Of a stretch of 64,000 nt of DNA, positions 9,589 to 16,651 are shown piece after piece. Source of the stretch: Sphingobacterium multivorum (GTDB taxonomy: Bacteria; Bacteroidota; Bacteroidia; Sphingobacteriales; Sphingobacteriaceae). Numbering within the stretch: position 1 is the stretch's first letter; each line of letters opens with the position of its first letter. A model generated the notes under the pieces. That model searched no databases and was not told the origin of the DNA. It worked only from the letters and a program-made list of their open reading frames with translations. The stretch covers positions 2,666,001-2,730,000 of the forward strand of contig NZ_CP154261.1 in the NCBI RefSeq assembly GCF_039511225.1, given 5' to 3'. The position numbers and the translations under genes are program-made.

Positions 9589-10338
9589 CTACCAGGTATT
9601 TAGACCTTCCTGTAAAATAGTGTTATAGGTCTCCACGTTGAATTTATAGAGATCAGGAGCTTTATGGGCTCCGCCTTTCCGCTGTTCGTCAAGTTTTTGG
9701 AGGATACCCATATTTTTCATTTTTCGATAAAAATTGCCACGATTAAGTTTCTTACCAAGCACTGTTTCATAGAGTCCTTGCAGGTCGGTCAGTGTAAACT
9801 TGTCCGGTAGCAAATTGTATCCTATTGGTTTATAAGAAAGCCGCTCGCGAAGAGTCCGGAGAGCCTTGTTGATGATTTTGCGATGATCCATAGTGATATT
9901 GAGCTCAGTGATGTCTCTAAAGTCGATCCACTGACAAGTCTCACTTAAGGAATCAGGTTGAGGAATTACGTGTTTGTAGTTTACAAGCGCGTAATAACCA
10001 ATTGAAATAAATCGCTGTTTGTTCCACAATGTGTCTGGGTAATCTGCAAAGGATTGCTGGCTGCGCTGTGGGCATCCAAATACCGCAAATTCTTCCAAGA
10101 ATATATCCTTGACACCTGAGCGTTCGTAAAGTACGCGTTTGACCGCCTCGTCCGTATCTTCCTCTTTCCCTACATAGCCACCAGGCAGAAACCATTCTTT
10201 ATTATAATTCATTTTTAGCAAAAGGATTCTCAAGGAACCTTGATCGAAGCCAAAGACGACGGTATCCACAGAAATGTGAGGTAGAAATTTTTCATAGCTC
10301 TCTGCTGATGCGTTAATAAGCTGTGTTCTGAAATCCAT
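9589..10338 (-). CDS. NrtR-like transcriptional regulator with degenerate Nudix domain
   Basis: A 249-residue protein with an N-terminal Nudix-fold domain (about 20-150) and a C-terminal winged-helix region (about 160-235, with N-R-G-N-F-Y-R-K), the layout of NrtR/AraR-type regulators. The Nudix box runs from G54 to V76. Of the canonical R-E-U-x-E-E-x-G-U core it keeps R68, E72 and G75, but V69 and R73 replace metal-binding glutamates, so hydrolysis is unlikely. Such proteins use the domain to sense a nucleotide-sugar or sugar ligand. It is divergent from a GH3 gene, and a perfect palindrome lies between them, so control of that sugar-utilisation gene is the simplest reading. Confidence 0.88.
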   Translation of the reverse strand: MDFRTQLINASAESYEKFLPHISVDTVVFGFDQGSLRILLLKMNYNKEWFLPGGYVGKEEDTDEAVKRVLYERSGVKDIFLEEFAVFGCPQRSQQSFADYPDTLWNKQRFISIGYYALVNYKHVIPQPDSLSETCQWIDFRDITELNITMDHRKIINKALRTLRERLSYKPIGYNLLPDKFTLTDLQGLYETVLGKKLNRGNFYRKMKNMGILQKLDEQRKGGAHKAPDLYKFNVETYNTILQEGLNTW

Positions 10339-10376
10339 ATAACTGCTGTCTTTGGGTTAATATTACAAAAAAATAT

Positions 10377-10397
10377 CGCAACGAGAGGTAAGTTGCG
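10377..10397. promoter_or_regulatory. Inverted repeat upstream of the Nudix regulator
   Basis: CGCAAC (10377-10382) and GTTGCG (10392-10397) form a perfect 6-bp inverted repeat with a 9-base spacer, 38 bases before the regulator start. It could be an autoregulatory site or chance. Confidence 0.25.
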
Positions 10398-10532
10398 GGA
10401 TAAAACTCGAACAATTCCTTATGCAAAAATTACATTAGGTGCTTTTTTGATAAATCAATTTATTGGTAATTAGTTGTTTGTGTTATTTTGTTGATTTTAT
10501 TTTGTAATTGAACAAAAAGATTGTACACTTGT

Positions 10533-10553
10533 ATTGCTTCATTATGAAGCAAT
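10533..10553. promoter_or_regulatory. Perfect 21-bp palindrome, candidate operator
   Basis: ATTGCTTCAT, a central T, then ATGAAGCAAT: ten perfectly paired bases on each side. It sits in the shared upstream region, 195 bases from the Nudix regulator and 94 bases before the GH3 start. This geometry fits a dimeric regulator site for the divergent pair. It is not followed by a T-run, so it is not a terminator. Confidence 0.55.
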
Positions 10554-10647
10554 GTAAATAACTGATTATAACGTGTTAAGCCAAATGTTTTATTAGCCGT
10601 GAGGCGAATGTTTGACTACAAACTCATGTATTAAACTAACAGATTTT

Positions 10648-12960
10648 ATGAATGTAAGAAACCTACTATTCGCTTCATCTTTCAGTCTATTTTTAACTTT
10701 TTCAGCACACGGCCAGGTTTATCAAAAGATTGAGAATCAGTATGGCCCTGTTCTGGGGTACTCAACAGCTTCGGGCGTGAAGATCCTAAGTATTGCTGGA
10801 AATAAATTTAAGGATCTCAATCGAAATGGAAAATTAGACCGTTATGAAGACTGGCGTTTGACAGCAGAGGAGCGAGCTAGAGATCTCGCCTCAAAATTGT
10901 CTGTTGATCAGATTGCTGGGCTTATGTTGTATAGCAGGCATCAAGCTTTACCGGCACCGGCCTTTGGATTTATGGGAGGCACTTATCAAGGAAAAAACTA
11001 TCAGGAAGGTCTAGTTTCACCTTGGGCTCTGACCGATCAGCAGCGTGAGTTTCTGGAGAAAGATGGGCTGAGGCATGTCCTGTTGACAGCAGTAAAAGAT
11101 CCAGAGACCGCTGCCCGCTGGAATAATGAGTTACAAGGTTTTGTGGAAGGCTTGGGATGGGGGATTCCGGCGAATAATAGTTCCGACCCACGTCATAATG
11201 CTGTTGTCAGTGCAGAGTTCAACGCTGGGGCAGGGGGGCAAATTTCGATGTGGCCGGATGGGCTTGCGATGGCGGCGACATTCGATCCAGCTATCGTCAA
11301 ACGTTTTGGGCAAGTAGCGGCTACGGAATATCGATCCTTGGGCATCACGACGGCATTATCACCACAGATAGATTTGGGTACCGAACCGCGTTGGTATCGT
11401 ATCGGTATGACTTTTGGAGAGAGTCCCGAGTTGACAACAGCGATGGCTAGAGCTTATATCGATGGTTTTCAGACATCGAGTGGAAAAGACGAAATTGCCT
11501 TAGGCTGGGGCTATAAGAGTGTCAACGCTATGGTGAAACATTGGCCCAGTGGTGGGCCAGGGGAAGGTGGTCGGGACGGCCATTGGGCTATAGGAAAATT
11601 TGCGGTATATCCAGGTGATAACCTGAAGCAACATATTATGCCATTTGTCAATGGAGCTTTCCAATTGGCTGGAAAGACGAGCAAGGCAGCCGCAGTTATG
11701 CCGTACTATACGATTTCTTTTGGTCAGGACAAGAAAAATGGTGAAAATGTGGGAAATGGTTATAGCAAATATTTGCTTACAGACTTGCTGCGTGGCACTT
11801 ACGGTTACGATGGTGTGATCTGTTCGGACTGGTTGATTACGGGGGATGAAGCACCTAAGCCTGATGGATTTGCAGGCAAACCCTGGGGGGTAGAACAGTT
11901 GTCGGTGGCAGAGCGTCATTATAAGGCATTAATGGCAGGCGTAGATCAATTTGGTGGCAATAACGATAAGGCTCCTGTATTGGCCGCTTATGAATTGGGC
12001 GTGAAAGAGCACGGACAGAAATTTATGCGGCAACGGTTCGAGGCTTCTGCCAGAAGGCTTCTGTTGAATATTTTCCGAGTAGGACTCTTTGAAAATCCGT
12101 ATTTGGATGTCAAGGAGAGCCAAGCTACCGTTGGAAATCCGCTCTATATGAAGGAGGGATACGAGGCACAAGTAAAGTCAGTTGTTTTACTAAAGAATAG
12201 TGATCAGCAATTGCCTATTCGTGGACGGAAGAAAGTTTATGTTCCGAAGATGTATAGGGCAGCAATGAAAGATTGGTGGGGAAACTATACACCGGCACGA
12301 TTGGAATACCCTGTCAATATTGATCTCTTGCGGAAATATGCAGATTTAACCGATAACCCTAGTGAAGCTGACCTTGCAGTCGTGTTTATACAGAGCCCGA
12401 TCAGTGCCGAAGGTGGATATAGCGAAAGAGATCGCAAGAATGGTGGAAATGGCTATGTTCCGATTTCCTTGCAGTATGGCACTTATACAGCCTCAGATGC
12501 ACGAGCGGAGAGTATTGCCGCGGGTGATCCTGTAATCGATCCATCGATTAAGAATAGGTCTTATAAGAATAAAATGGTGACTGCTGCGAATGTGATGGAT
12601 CTTCAAACAATATTGGATACGAAGGATATGATGAAGGGTAAACCTATTTTGGTGTCTGTGACAGCAAACAAGCCCATGGTATTTGCTGAGTTTGAAAAGG
12701 AGGTATCAGGTATTATTCTAAATTTTGGAGTATCAACACAGGCTGTATTGGATGTTATGTTTGGAAAGTATGAACCTTCCGGTCTATTGCCTGTTCAAAT
12801 GCCCGCAAACATGGCTACAGTTGAGAAACAAGCTGAGGACGTGCCTTTTGACATGGAAGTGTATGTTGATCAAGCAGGACACGCTTACGATTTTGGTTAT
12901 GGTTTAAACTGGTCGGGAGTCATTAAAGATAAACGCGTAGGAGAGTTTGTGAGGAAATAA
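10648..12960 (+). CDS. Secreted glycoside hydrolase family 3 (beta-glucosidase-like)
   Basis: About 770 residues starting at the ATG at 10648, which places a clean signal peptide (ending F-S-A-H-G-Q) at the N-terminus; a TTG-initiated longer form would bury it. A calcium-like D-L-N-R-N-G-K-L-D-x-Y-E-D-W segment follows. The GH3 catalytic domain carries the nucleophile in C-S-D-W, Asp at about residue 394. A second alpha/beta domain and a C-terminal segment ending in F-G-Y-G-L complete the fold. GH3 enzymes release terminal beta-linked sugars from oligosaccharides in the periplasm. Divergent from the Nudix regulator, which probably controls it. Exact substrate is not readable from sequence. 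Confidence 0.9.
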   Translation: MNVRNLLFASSFSLFLTFSAHGQVYQKIENQYGPVLGYSTASGVKILSIAGNKFKDLNRNGKLDRYEDWRLTAEERARDLASKLSVDQIAGLMLYSRHQALPAPAFGFMGGTYQGKNYQEGLVSPWALTDQQREFLEKDGLRHVLLTAVKDPETAARWNNELQGFVEGLGWGIPANNSSDPRHNAVVSAEFNAGAGGQISMWPDGLAMAATFDPAIVKRFGQVAATEYRSLGITTALSPQIDLGTEPRWYRIGMTFGESPELTTAMARAYIDGFQTSSGKDEIALGWGYKSVNAMVKHWPSGGPGEGGRDGHWAIGKFAVYPGDNLKQHIMPFVNGAFQLAGKTSKAAAVMPYYTISFGQDKKNGENVGNGYSKYLLTDLLRGTYGYDGVICSDWLITGDEAPKPDGFAGKPWGVEQLSVAERHYKALMAGVDQFGGNNDKAPVLAAYELGVKEHGQKFMRQRFEASARRLLLNIFRVGLFENPYLDVKESQATVGNPLYMKEGYEAQVKSVVLLKNSDQQLPIRGRKKVYVPKMYRAAMKDWWGNYTPARLEYPVNIDLLRKYADLTDNPSEADLAVVFIQSPISAEGGYSERDRKNGGNGYVPISLQYGTYTASDARAESIAAGDPVIDPSIKNRSYKNKMVTAANVMDLQTILDTKDMMKGKPILVSVTANKPMVFAEFEKEVSGIILNFGVSTQAVLDVMFGKYEPSGLLPVQMPANMATVEKQAEDVPFDMEVYVDQAGHAYDFGYGLNWSGVIKDKRVGEFVRK

Positions 12961-13066
12961 TAGGGGCAATTTAAAAAGTGAGAAGGGGAGATAGGTGGAA
13001 GATCAGTACGACTTGTTATCATTTTCAAGCTTGCGTATCTATCGTGGATATTTTGAGATTGATGTA

Positions 13067-13101
13067 TAAAAAAAGCCCCTTTGTTATACAGAGGGGCTTT
13101 T
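13067..13101 (-). terminator. Terminator of tRNA-Arg
   Basis: AAAAGCCCCT (13071-13080) pairs with AGGGGCTTTT (13092-13101) around an 11-base loop. Read on the minus strand the stem is followed by a run of T, directly after the tRNA-Arg 3' end. It may also end the GH3 transcript from the other side. Confidence 0.8.
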
Positions 13102-13104
13102 AAG

Positions 13105-13178
13105 TACGCCAATCAGGATTCGAACCTGAGACCGTCGGTTTAGAAAACCGATGCTCTATCCAGCTGAGCTATTGGCGC
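13105..13178 (-). tRNA. tRNA-Arg (anticodon UCU)
   Basis: On the minus strand the sequence folds as a cloverleaf: acceptor GCGCCAA, D-arm with AGCTCAGCTGG, anticodon stem TCGGT/ACCGA around loop TTTCTAA (anticodon TCT at 13142-13144), and T-arm with GGTTCGAATCC. The first acceptor pair is G-U if the discriminator is A. No CCA is encoded. Confidence 0.95.
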
Positions 13179-13323
13179 GTCGTTTTCGGTAATGCAAAAG
13201 TAGACATTTGTGTTATATTTCCAAAATATCACTGACTTTTTTTTGTGGTTTTTCAATAACTGATTGCTTTTCAATAAGATTATTTTATTGATGTAGGTCA
13301 AACAAATTGAATAAAACTGCTGT

Positions 13324-13331
13324 TAACTTTG
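13324..13331 (+). promoter_or_regulatory. Candidate -7 box upstream of YceI gene
   Basis: TAACTTTG matches the Bacteroidota -7 consensus TAnnTTTG 32 bases before the start codon. No TTTG is seen at the usual -33 distance (nearest TTG leaves only 14 bases), so support is partial. Confidence 0.3.
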
Positions 13332-13363
13332 TGTTGTTAAACAAATAGAAAAAACATAAAATT

Positions 13364-13882
13364 ATGGCACAAGGAAAATGGGAACTAGACGCTGCACATA
13401 GCGAGATAGAATTCAAAGTAAAACACATGATGATTACAAACGTTAAAGGAAACTTTGACAGTTTTAAAATAGATGTTGACGCCGAGGGCGAAGATTTTAA
13501 AAATGCCCTTGCGAAAGTTGTTATTGACACGGCATCGATTAATACACGTAATGAGCAACGTGATGGTCATTTAAAAAGTGCAGATTTCTTTGATGTAGAG
13601 AAATATCCAGCAATTACATTTGAAGCAACGAGCTTGGAGAATAATGAAATTAAGGGAAATTTGACAATCCGTGACGTTTCTAGACCGGTGTCTTTCGACT
13701 TGGAATTTGCGGGTATCCAAAAAGATCCTTGGGGAAATACGAAAGCTGGATTTATTGTAGAAGGAAAAATCAAACGTTCAGAATTTGGCCTTAATTGGAA
13801 TGCGGCGTTGGAAACAGGAGGGGTAATGGTAAGTGACGAAGTAAAATTTAGTGCTGATATTCAGTTTATAAAAGCTCAATAA
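13364..13882 (+). CDS. YceI family protein
   Basis: A 172-residue single-domain protein beginning W-x-L-D-x-A-H-S-x-I-x-F-x-V-K-H-M, the hallmark of YceI lipocalin-like proteins, with later N-x-R-N-x-x-R-D-x-H-L and F-x-x-x-x-Y-P-x-I-x-F motifs. Family members bind isoprenoid or fatty-amide ligands in a beta-barrel. This version has no signal peptide, so it should stay in the cytoplasm, unlike the E. coli periplasmic form. It stands alone between two tRNA genes; ligand and role are unknown. Confidence 0.9.
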   Translation: MAQGKWELDAAHSEIEFKVKHMMITNVKGNFDSFKIDVDAEGEDFKNALAKVVIDTASINTRNEQRDGHLKSADFFDVEKYPAITFEATSLENNEIKGNLTIRDVSRPVSFDLEFAGIQKDPWGNTKAGFIVEGKIKRSEFGLNWNAALETGGVMVSDEVKFSADIQFIKAQ

Positions 13883-13937
13883 GCGCAATATATAAAATAA
13901 AATTTGGTGGGAGTGTGAAAATTCGTACTTTTGTCGC

Positions 13938-14022
13938 GGAGAGTTGGCAGAGTGGTCGAATGCGGCGGTCTTGAAAACCGTTAACTGTCACAGGTTCGGG
14001 GGTTCGAATCCCTCACTCTCCG
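13938..14022 (+). tRNA. tRNA-Ser (anticodon UGA)
   Basis: An 85-base class II tRNA: acceptor GGAGAGT pairs with ACTCTCC (14015-14021), discriminator G. The anticodon loop is CTTGAAA with TGA at 13972-13974, followed by a long variable arm and T-arm GGTTCGAATCC. No CCA is encoded. A serine-recombinase remnant on the opposite strand ends inside this gene, marking it as a likely integration site. Confidence 0.95.
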
Positions 14023-14462
14023 CTGAGAGGGTCTTTTTCTAAAAGACCCTCTTTTTTTTCGTAAATAAGTAATCCTTTCTCCTTCATTTTCAAGTGATTA
14101 TGCGACAAAAAGTCTAGCATTGTAGGTGTTCGATAGATACCTTTTTCATAGTAGAGGTTGCTGTCGAACACCAAGTTCACAAATTCCCTTTTTTGCATTG
14201 TATCTGCTGAATCATAAACATGGCATAGATCAGTTAAGAGTTCCAGTTTATTTTCAAGGATTTTAAAAACGTGTCCTTGATCCGTATTAAGACGTTCAAT
14301 AGTACTGTTCAAGGATTTTATATCTTTATTATAAGTGGAATGCCATCTATTGTATGTTTCTTGTGATATTTCATTTTTGATCCACTTTTCTTTCCGTTTT
14401 TCTGTGAATAAGCAGGTTACCGATACCTTCGAAATTATTCTTGGGCAGGTGGTCGGTACCAA
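14013..14462 (-). pseudogene. C-terminal remnant of a large serine recombinase
   Basis: Reading from about 14405 down to 14013 gives the C-terminal coiled region of a large serine recombinase: a K-W-I-K-N-E-I-S-x-E-T-Y segment, a leucine-rich helical stretch, then Q-K-R-E-F-V-N-L-V-F-D-S and Y-R-T-P-T, as in the Bacteroidota site-specific recombinases I recall. The catalytic resolvase domain and zinc ribbon are absent. The residues before about 14405 look unrelated, so a deletion joint lies there. The stop codon falls inside the tRNA-Ser gene, and the last residues are the antisense of its terminator and T-arm side. This is a dead element end, not a working enzyme. Confidence 0.7.
14026..14060 (+). 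terminator. Terminator of tRNA-Ser
   Basis: AGAGGGTCTTTT (14026-14037) pairs perfectly with AAAAGACCCTCT (14041-14052) over a 3-base loop, followed by TTTTTTTT. It starts 4 bases after the tRNA. The recombinase remnant on the other strand reads through it. Confidence 0.9.
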
Positions 14463-14472
14463 GAATGTACCA

Positions 14473-15216
14473 ATGATTTCTGGGCTGGTATATAAGACAG
14501 GTGACTTTTTAAAGGAAAAGGCAATTAATAAACTTCAAACTACTTCCCCCTACAATGAATTTGTTGGAATCTTGGTTCGTTATGCAAAGACAGCTATGTC
14601 GACCAACCGCGACTGCGTGCTATACATCGGTTCCCTTTGTCGGGAGCTCGCGCAGAAAGGAGTTTATGAACCTGAGACAGGAGAGAGGGAATCGTTTTTT
14701 AGCATACATCTTACCCATTTTGCCTATTATTTGACCAAGATAGGGCAAGAAGCGATCCTCCTAAAGGACTCAGATATTTTATATCGCTGTATCGAGGATT
14801 TAGGCTTTTTGGGATGTACGGCTGTCAAAAATAATCATTATCATCTCACTATTGAATGCCTGCAAGGGTTAGTTCAGCTGGGCCGTGAAGCCCGCGCCGC
14901 TGAAGTAAAATGTTTCTGGAGACACTGTGCGCTTGATATGACTGACCATGTGGACGAAAGGATCCAATGGATGGTGTCCTGGCTGCCGAAAGTTCCAGAA
15001 AATGACGCAAAATCACTGTGTGAGACTTTTAGTACAGCTTACTCTAGGCTATATGGTAAAAAGCTGACTGTCGAATTGGAAGATATAAATGGTGTAAAAG
15101 GAGTTGTATTTAAAAAGTCAGAGGAGAAGCACTTCGAAAGCTTTTCAAAAGACAAATATTACCAGACGGTAGATTATTCTGATTATAAGGAGATCAAAGA
15201 GTTTAAATTGTATTAA
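14473..15216 (+). CDS. Truncated hypothetical protein at a deletion joint
   Basis: A frame open from 14335 to 15216. The part before about 14405 is antisense to the recombinase remnant and is not protein-like, so the natural N-terminus seems lost; the first sensible internal ATG is at 14473 and gives 247 residues. The visible part is soluble and helical with many Cys residues (C-V-L-Y-I-G-S-L-C, F-L-G-C-T, L-T-I-E-C-L) and a charged Lys/Tyr-rich tail. I do not recognise the family. It is probably the C-terminal portion of a larger protein cut by the same event that truncated the recombinase. Confidence 0.5.
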   Translation: MISGLVYKTGDFLKEKAINKLQTTSPYNEFVGILVRYAKTAMSTNRDCVLYIGSLCRELAQKGVYEPETGERESFFSIHLTHFAYYLTKIGQEAILLKDSDILYRCIEDLGFLGCTAVKNNHYHLTIECLQGLVQLGREARAAEVKCFWRHCALDMTDHVDERIQWMVSWLPKVPENDAKSLCETFSTAYSRLYGKKLTVELEDINGVKGVVFKKSEEKHFESFSKDKYYQTVDYSDYKEIKEFKLY

Positions 15217-15262
15217 AAAAGATTATAATTATGTTATAAACTACGGTTAAAAATAATATAAA

Positions 15263-15298
15263 AAAAGAGACCGTTTTTTTTGAAATGGTCTCTTTTAA
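15263..15298 (+). terminator. Terminator after the truncated hypothetical gene
   Basis: AAAAGAGACC (15263-15272) pairs with GGTCTCTTTT (15287-15296); the loop is T-rich. It lies 47 bases after the stop at 15216. Confidence 0.7.
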
Positions 15299-15558
15299 AA
15301 TAAGTAATTTATCTCATTTAATATCCGCTCAAAAAAAATGCAATATGATCTTTAGCCCATATTTCTTTATGGCTCTAATGTGCAAAAGTATATTTAGTAC
15401 CAAAATTGGATTGATAGGATGGACTGGACAAATAATTCGGTTAAAAAACATTACTATTTCATTTACCCTACTTAATAAGTATCCGGAAATGAAATGTACA
15501 TCTGTAATATCTGTTACCTTATCTGCAATTTGTGTAATTTTCAGAAAGCAAAGAGTCT

Positions 15559-15566
15559 TAATTTTG
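15559..15566 (+). promoter_or_regulatory. Candidate -7 box for the AraC-family gene
   Basis: TAATTTTG fits TAnnTTTG, 17 bases before the ATG. The nearest upstream TTTG (15529-15532) leaves 26 bases, longer than usual, so the -33 element is uncertain. Confidence 0.3.
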
Positions 15567-15583
15567 TCATATAAATTTCCGAT

Positions 15584-16492
15584 ATGAAAAATCAAATTAT
15601 CACTATAAATTCAGTCAGCGAGCTATGCAGTGTTTTTGGATTTGATAAACCCAAGCATCCACTCATTGCTTTAATAGATGCTGCGCAAATCAATGTTCCG
15701 GAATCCCAGATCGGAACAAAGGTGGTGCTGGATCTTTACATGATTGCCCTGAAAGATAAAGATTGCGGTATTGAATACGGAAGAAATCACTTTGACTTCG
15801 AAGAAGGGGTAATGGCATTTTCGGGTCCGAAGCAGGTAAATACAATTGAAGAAGAAATGAAACCGGGAGAAGTAAAAGGCTGGATGCTTTATTTCCATCC
15901 TGATTTAATTAGAGGTACACATTTGGGCAGCATAATATCGGAATATTCATTTTTTGACTATAAAGTTGTGGAAGCACTGCATCTGTCCGAAGATGAAGAA
16001 GTCCTTATAACCGATACGGTTGCCAATATTAAAAATGAATTTTCTCAGCGAATCGATAGCCATAGCCAAAGGGTAATTGTTTCTAATATTGAATTGCTTT
16101 TAAATTATTGCCTGCGTTTTTATGATCGCCAGTTCTTTACCAGAACCAACCAAAATAAAGATATCTTTTCACGTTTTGAAAAGGAATTAAAATCATATTT
16201 CGATGCAGAAGAGCAGCTGAAAAACAGCCTTCCCACCATAAATTACTTTGCCGAAAAACTCAATCTCTCTTCTCATTATTTCAGTGATCTCCTTAAAAAA
16301 GAAACCGGACGTTCGGCCAAAGATCACATTAATGATTATATAATAGAACTGGCTAAAAACTACCTTTTGGGAACCAACCAGACTATTAATGAAATAGCCT
16401 ATTTCTTAGGATTTAATTATCCCCACTATTTCACAAGGCTCTTTAAATCCAAAACGGGCTATACGCCATTAGCTTATAAACAGCTCAACTAA
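15584..16492 (+). CDS. AraC family transcriptional regulator
   Basis: A 302-residue regulator. The N-terminal cupin-like sensing region (about 1-190) precedes a C-terminal pair of helix-turn-helix motifs (about 215-300): L-N-L-S-S-H-Y-F-S-D-L-L-K-K-E-T-G-R-S and I-A-Y-F-L-G-F-N-Y-P-H-Y-F-T-R-L-F-K. Bacteroidota regulators of this form often sit beside oxidoreductase genes. It is separated by its own terminator from the aldehyde dehydrogenase and SDR genes on the same strand and probably controls them. The ligand is unknown. Confidence 0.9.
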   Translation: MKNQIITINSVSELCSVFGFDKPKHPLIALIDAAQINVPESQIGTKVVLDLYMIALKDKDCGIEYGRNHFDFEEGVMAFSGPKQVNTIEEEMKPGEVKGWMLYFHPDLIRGTHLGSIISEYSFFDYKVVEALHLSEDEEVLITDTVANIKNEFSQRIDSHSQRVIVSNIELLLNYCLRFYDRQFFTRTNQNKDIFSRFEKELKSYFDAEEQLKNSLPTINYFAEKLNLSSHYFSDLLKKETGRSAKDHINDYIIELAKNYLLGTNQTINEIAYFLGFNYPHYFTRLFKSKTGYTPLAYKQLN

Positions 16493-16515
16493 GCTAAGGC
16501 TGAAAATCTAATGAG

Positions 16516-16553
16516 AAAAGCGATTCATAAAAATATATGAATCGCTTTTTATT
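16516..16553 (+). terminator. Terminator of the AraC-family gene
   Basis: AAAAGCGATTCATA (16516-16529) pairs perfectly with TATGAATCGCTTTT (16536-16549) over a 6-base loop, then T-rich. It lies 24 bases after the stop. Confidence 0.88.
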
Positions 16554-16594
16554 TTAGTTACATCTGCAAATAGTGTTTTAATATCAATAAAAAG

Positions 16595-16628
16595 TGTTAA
16601 CCCCCTCAAAATAGGCAGCCTACCTTTG
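16595..16628 (+). promoter_or_regulatory. Candidate promoter for the aldehyde dehydrogenase gene
   Basis: TACCTTTG at 16621-16628 matches TAnnTTTG and is 23 bases before the ATG. A TGTT at 16595-16598 is at roughly the right distance for a weak -33 element. Confidence 0.4.
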
Positions 16629-16651
16629 TCTTATAATTAAAACATAAAGTT

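Larger units (their letters stand above)
15217..15583. other. Gene-free AT-rich spacer
   Basis: Holds a terminator (15263-15298) and a TAnnTTTG-type -7 box before the AraC gene (15559-15566). Short open frames on both strands here have no recognisable features. Confidence 0.5.

Noticed and set aside
15285-15587. 100-residue plus-strand open frame and an 88-residue frame opposite
   Set aside because: AT-rich gene-free spacer that overlaps a terminator; the sequences look unstructured and no start signal is seen.
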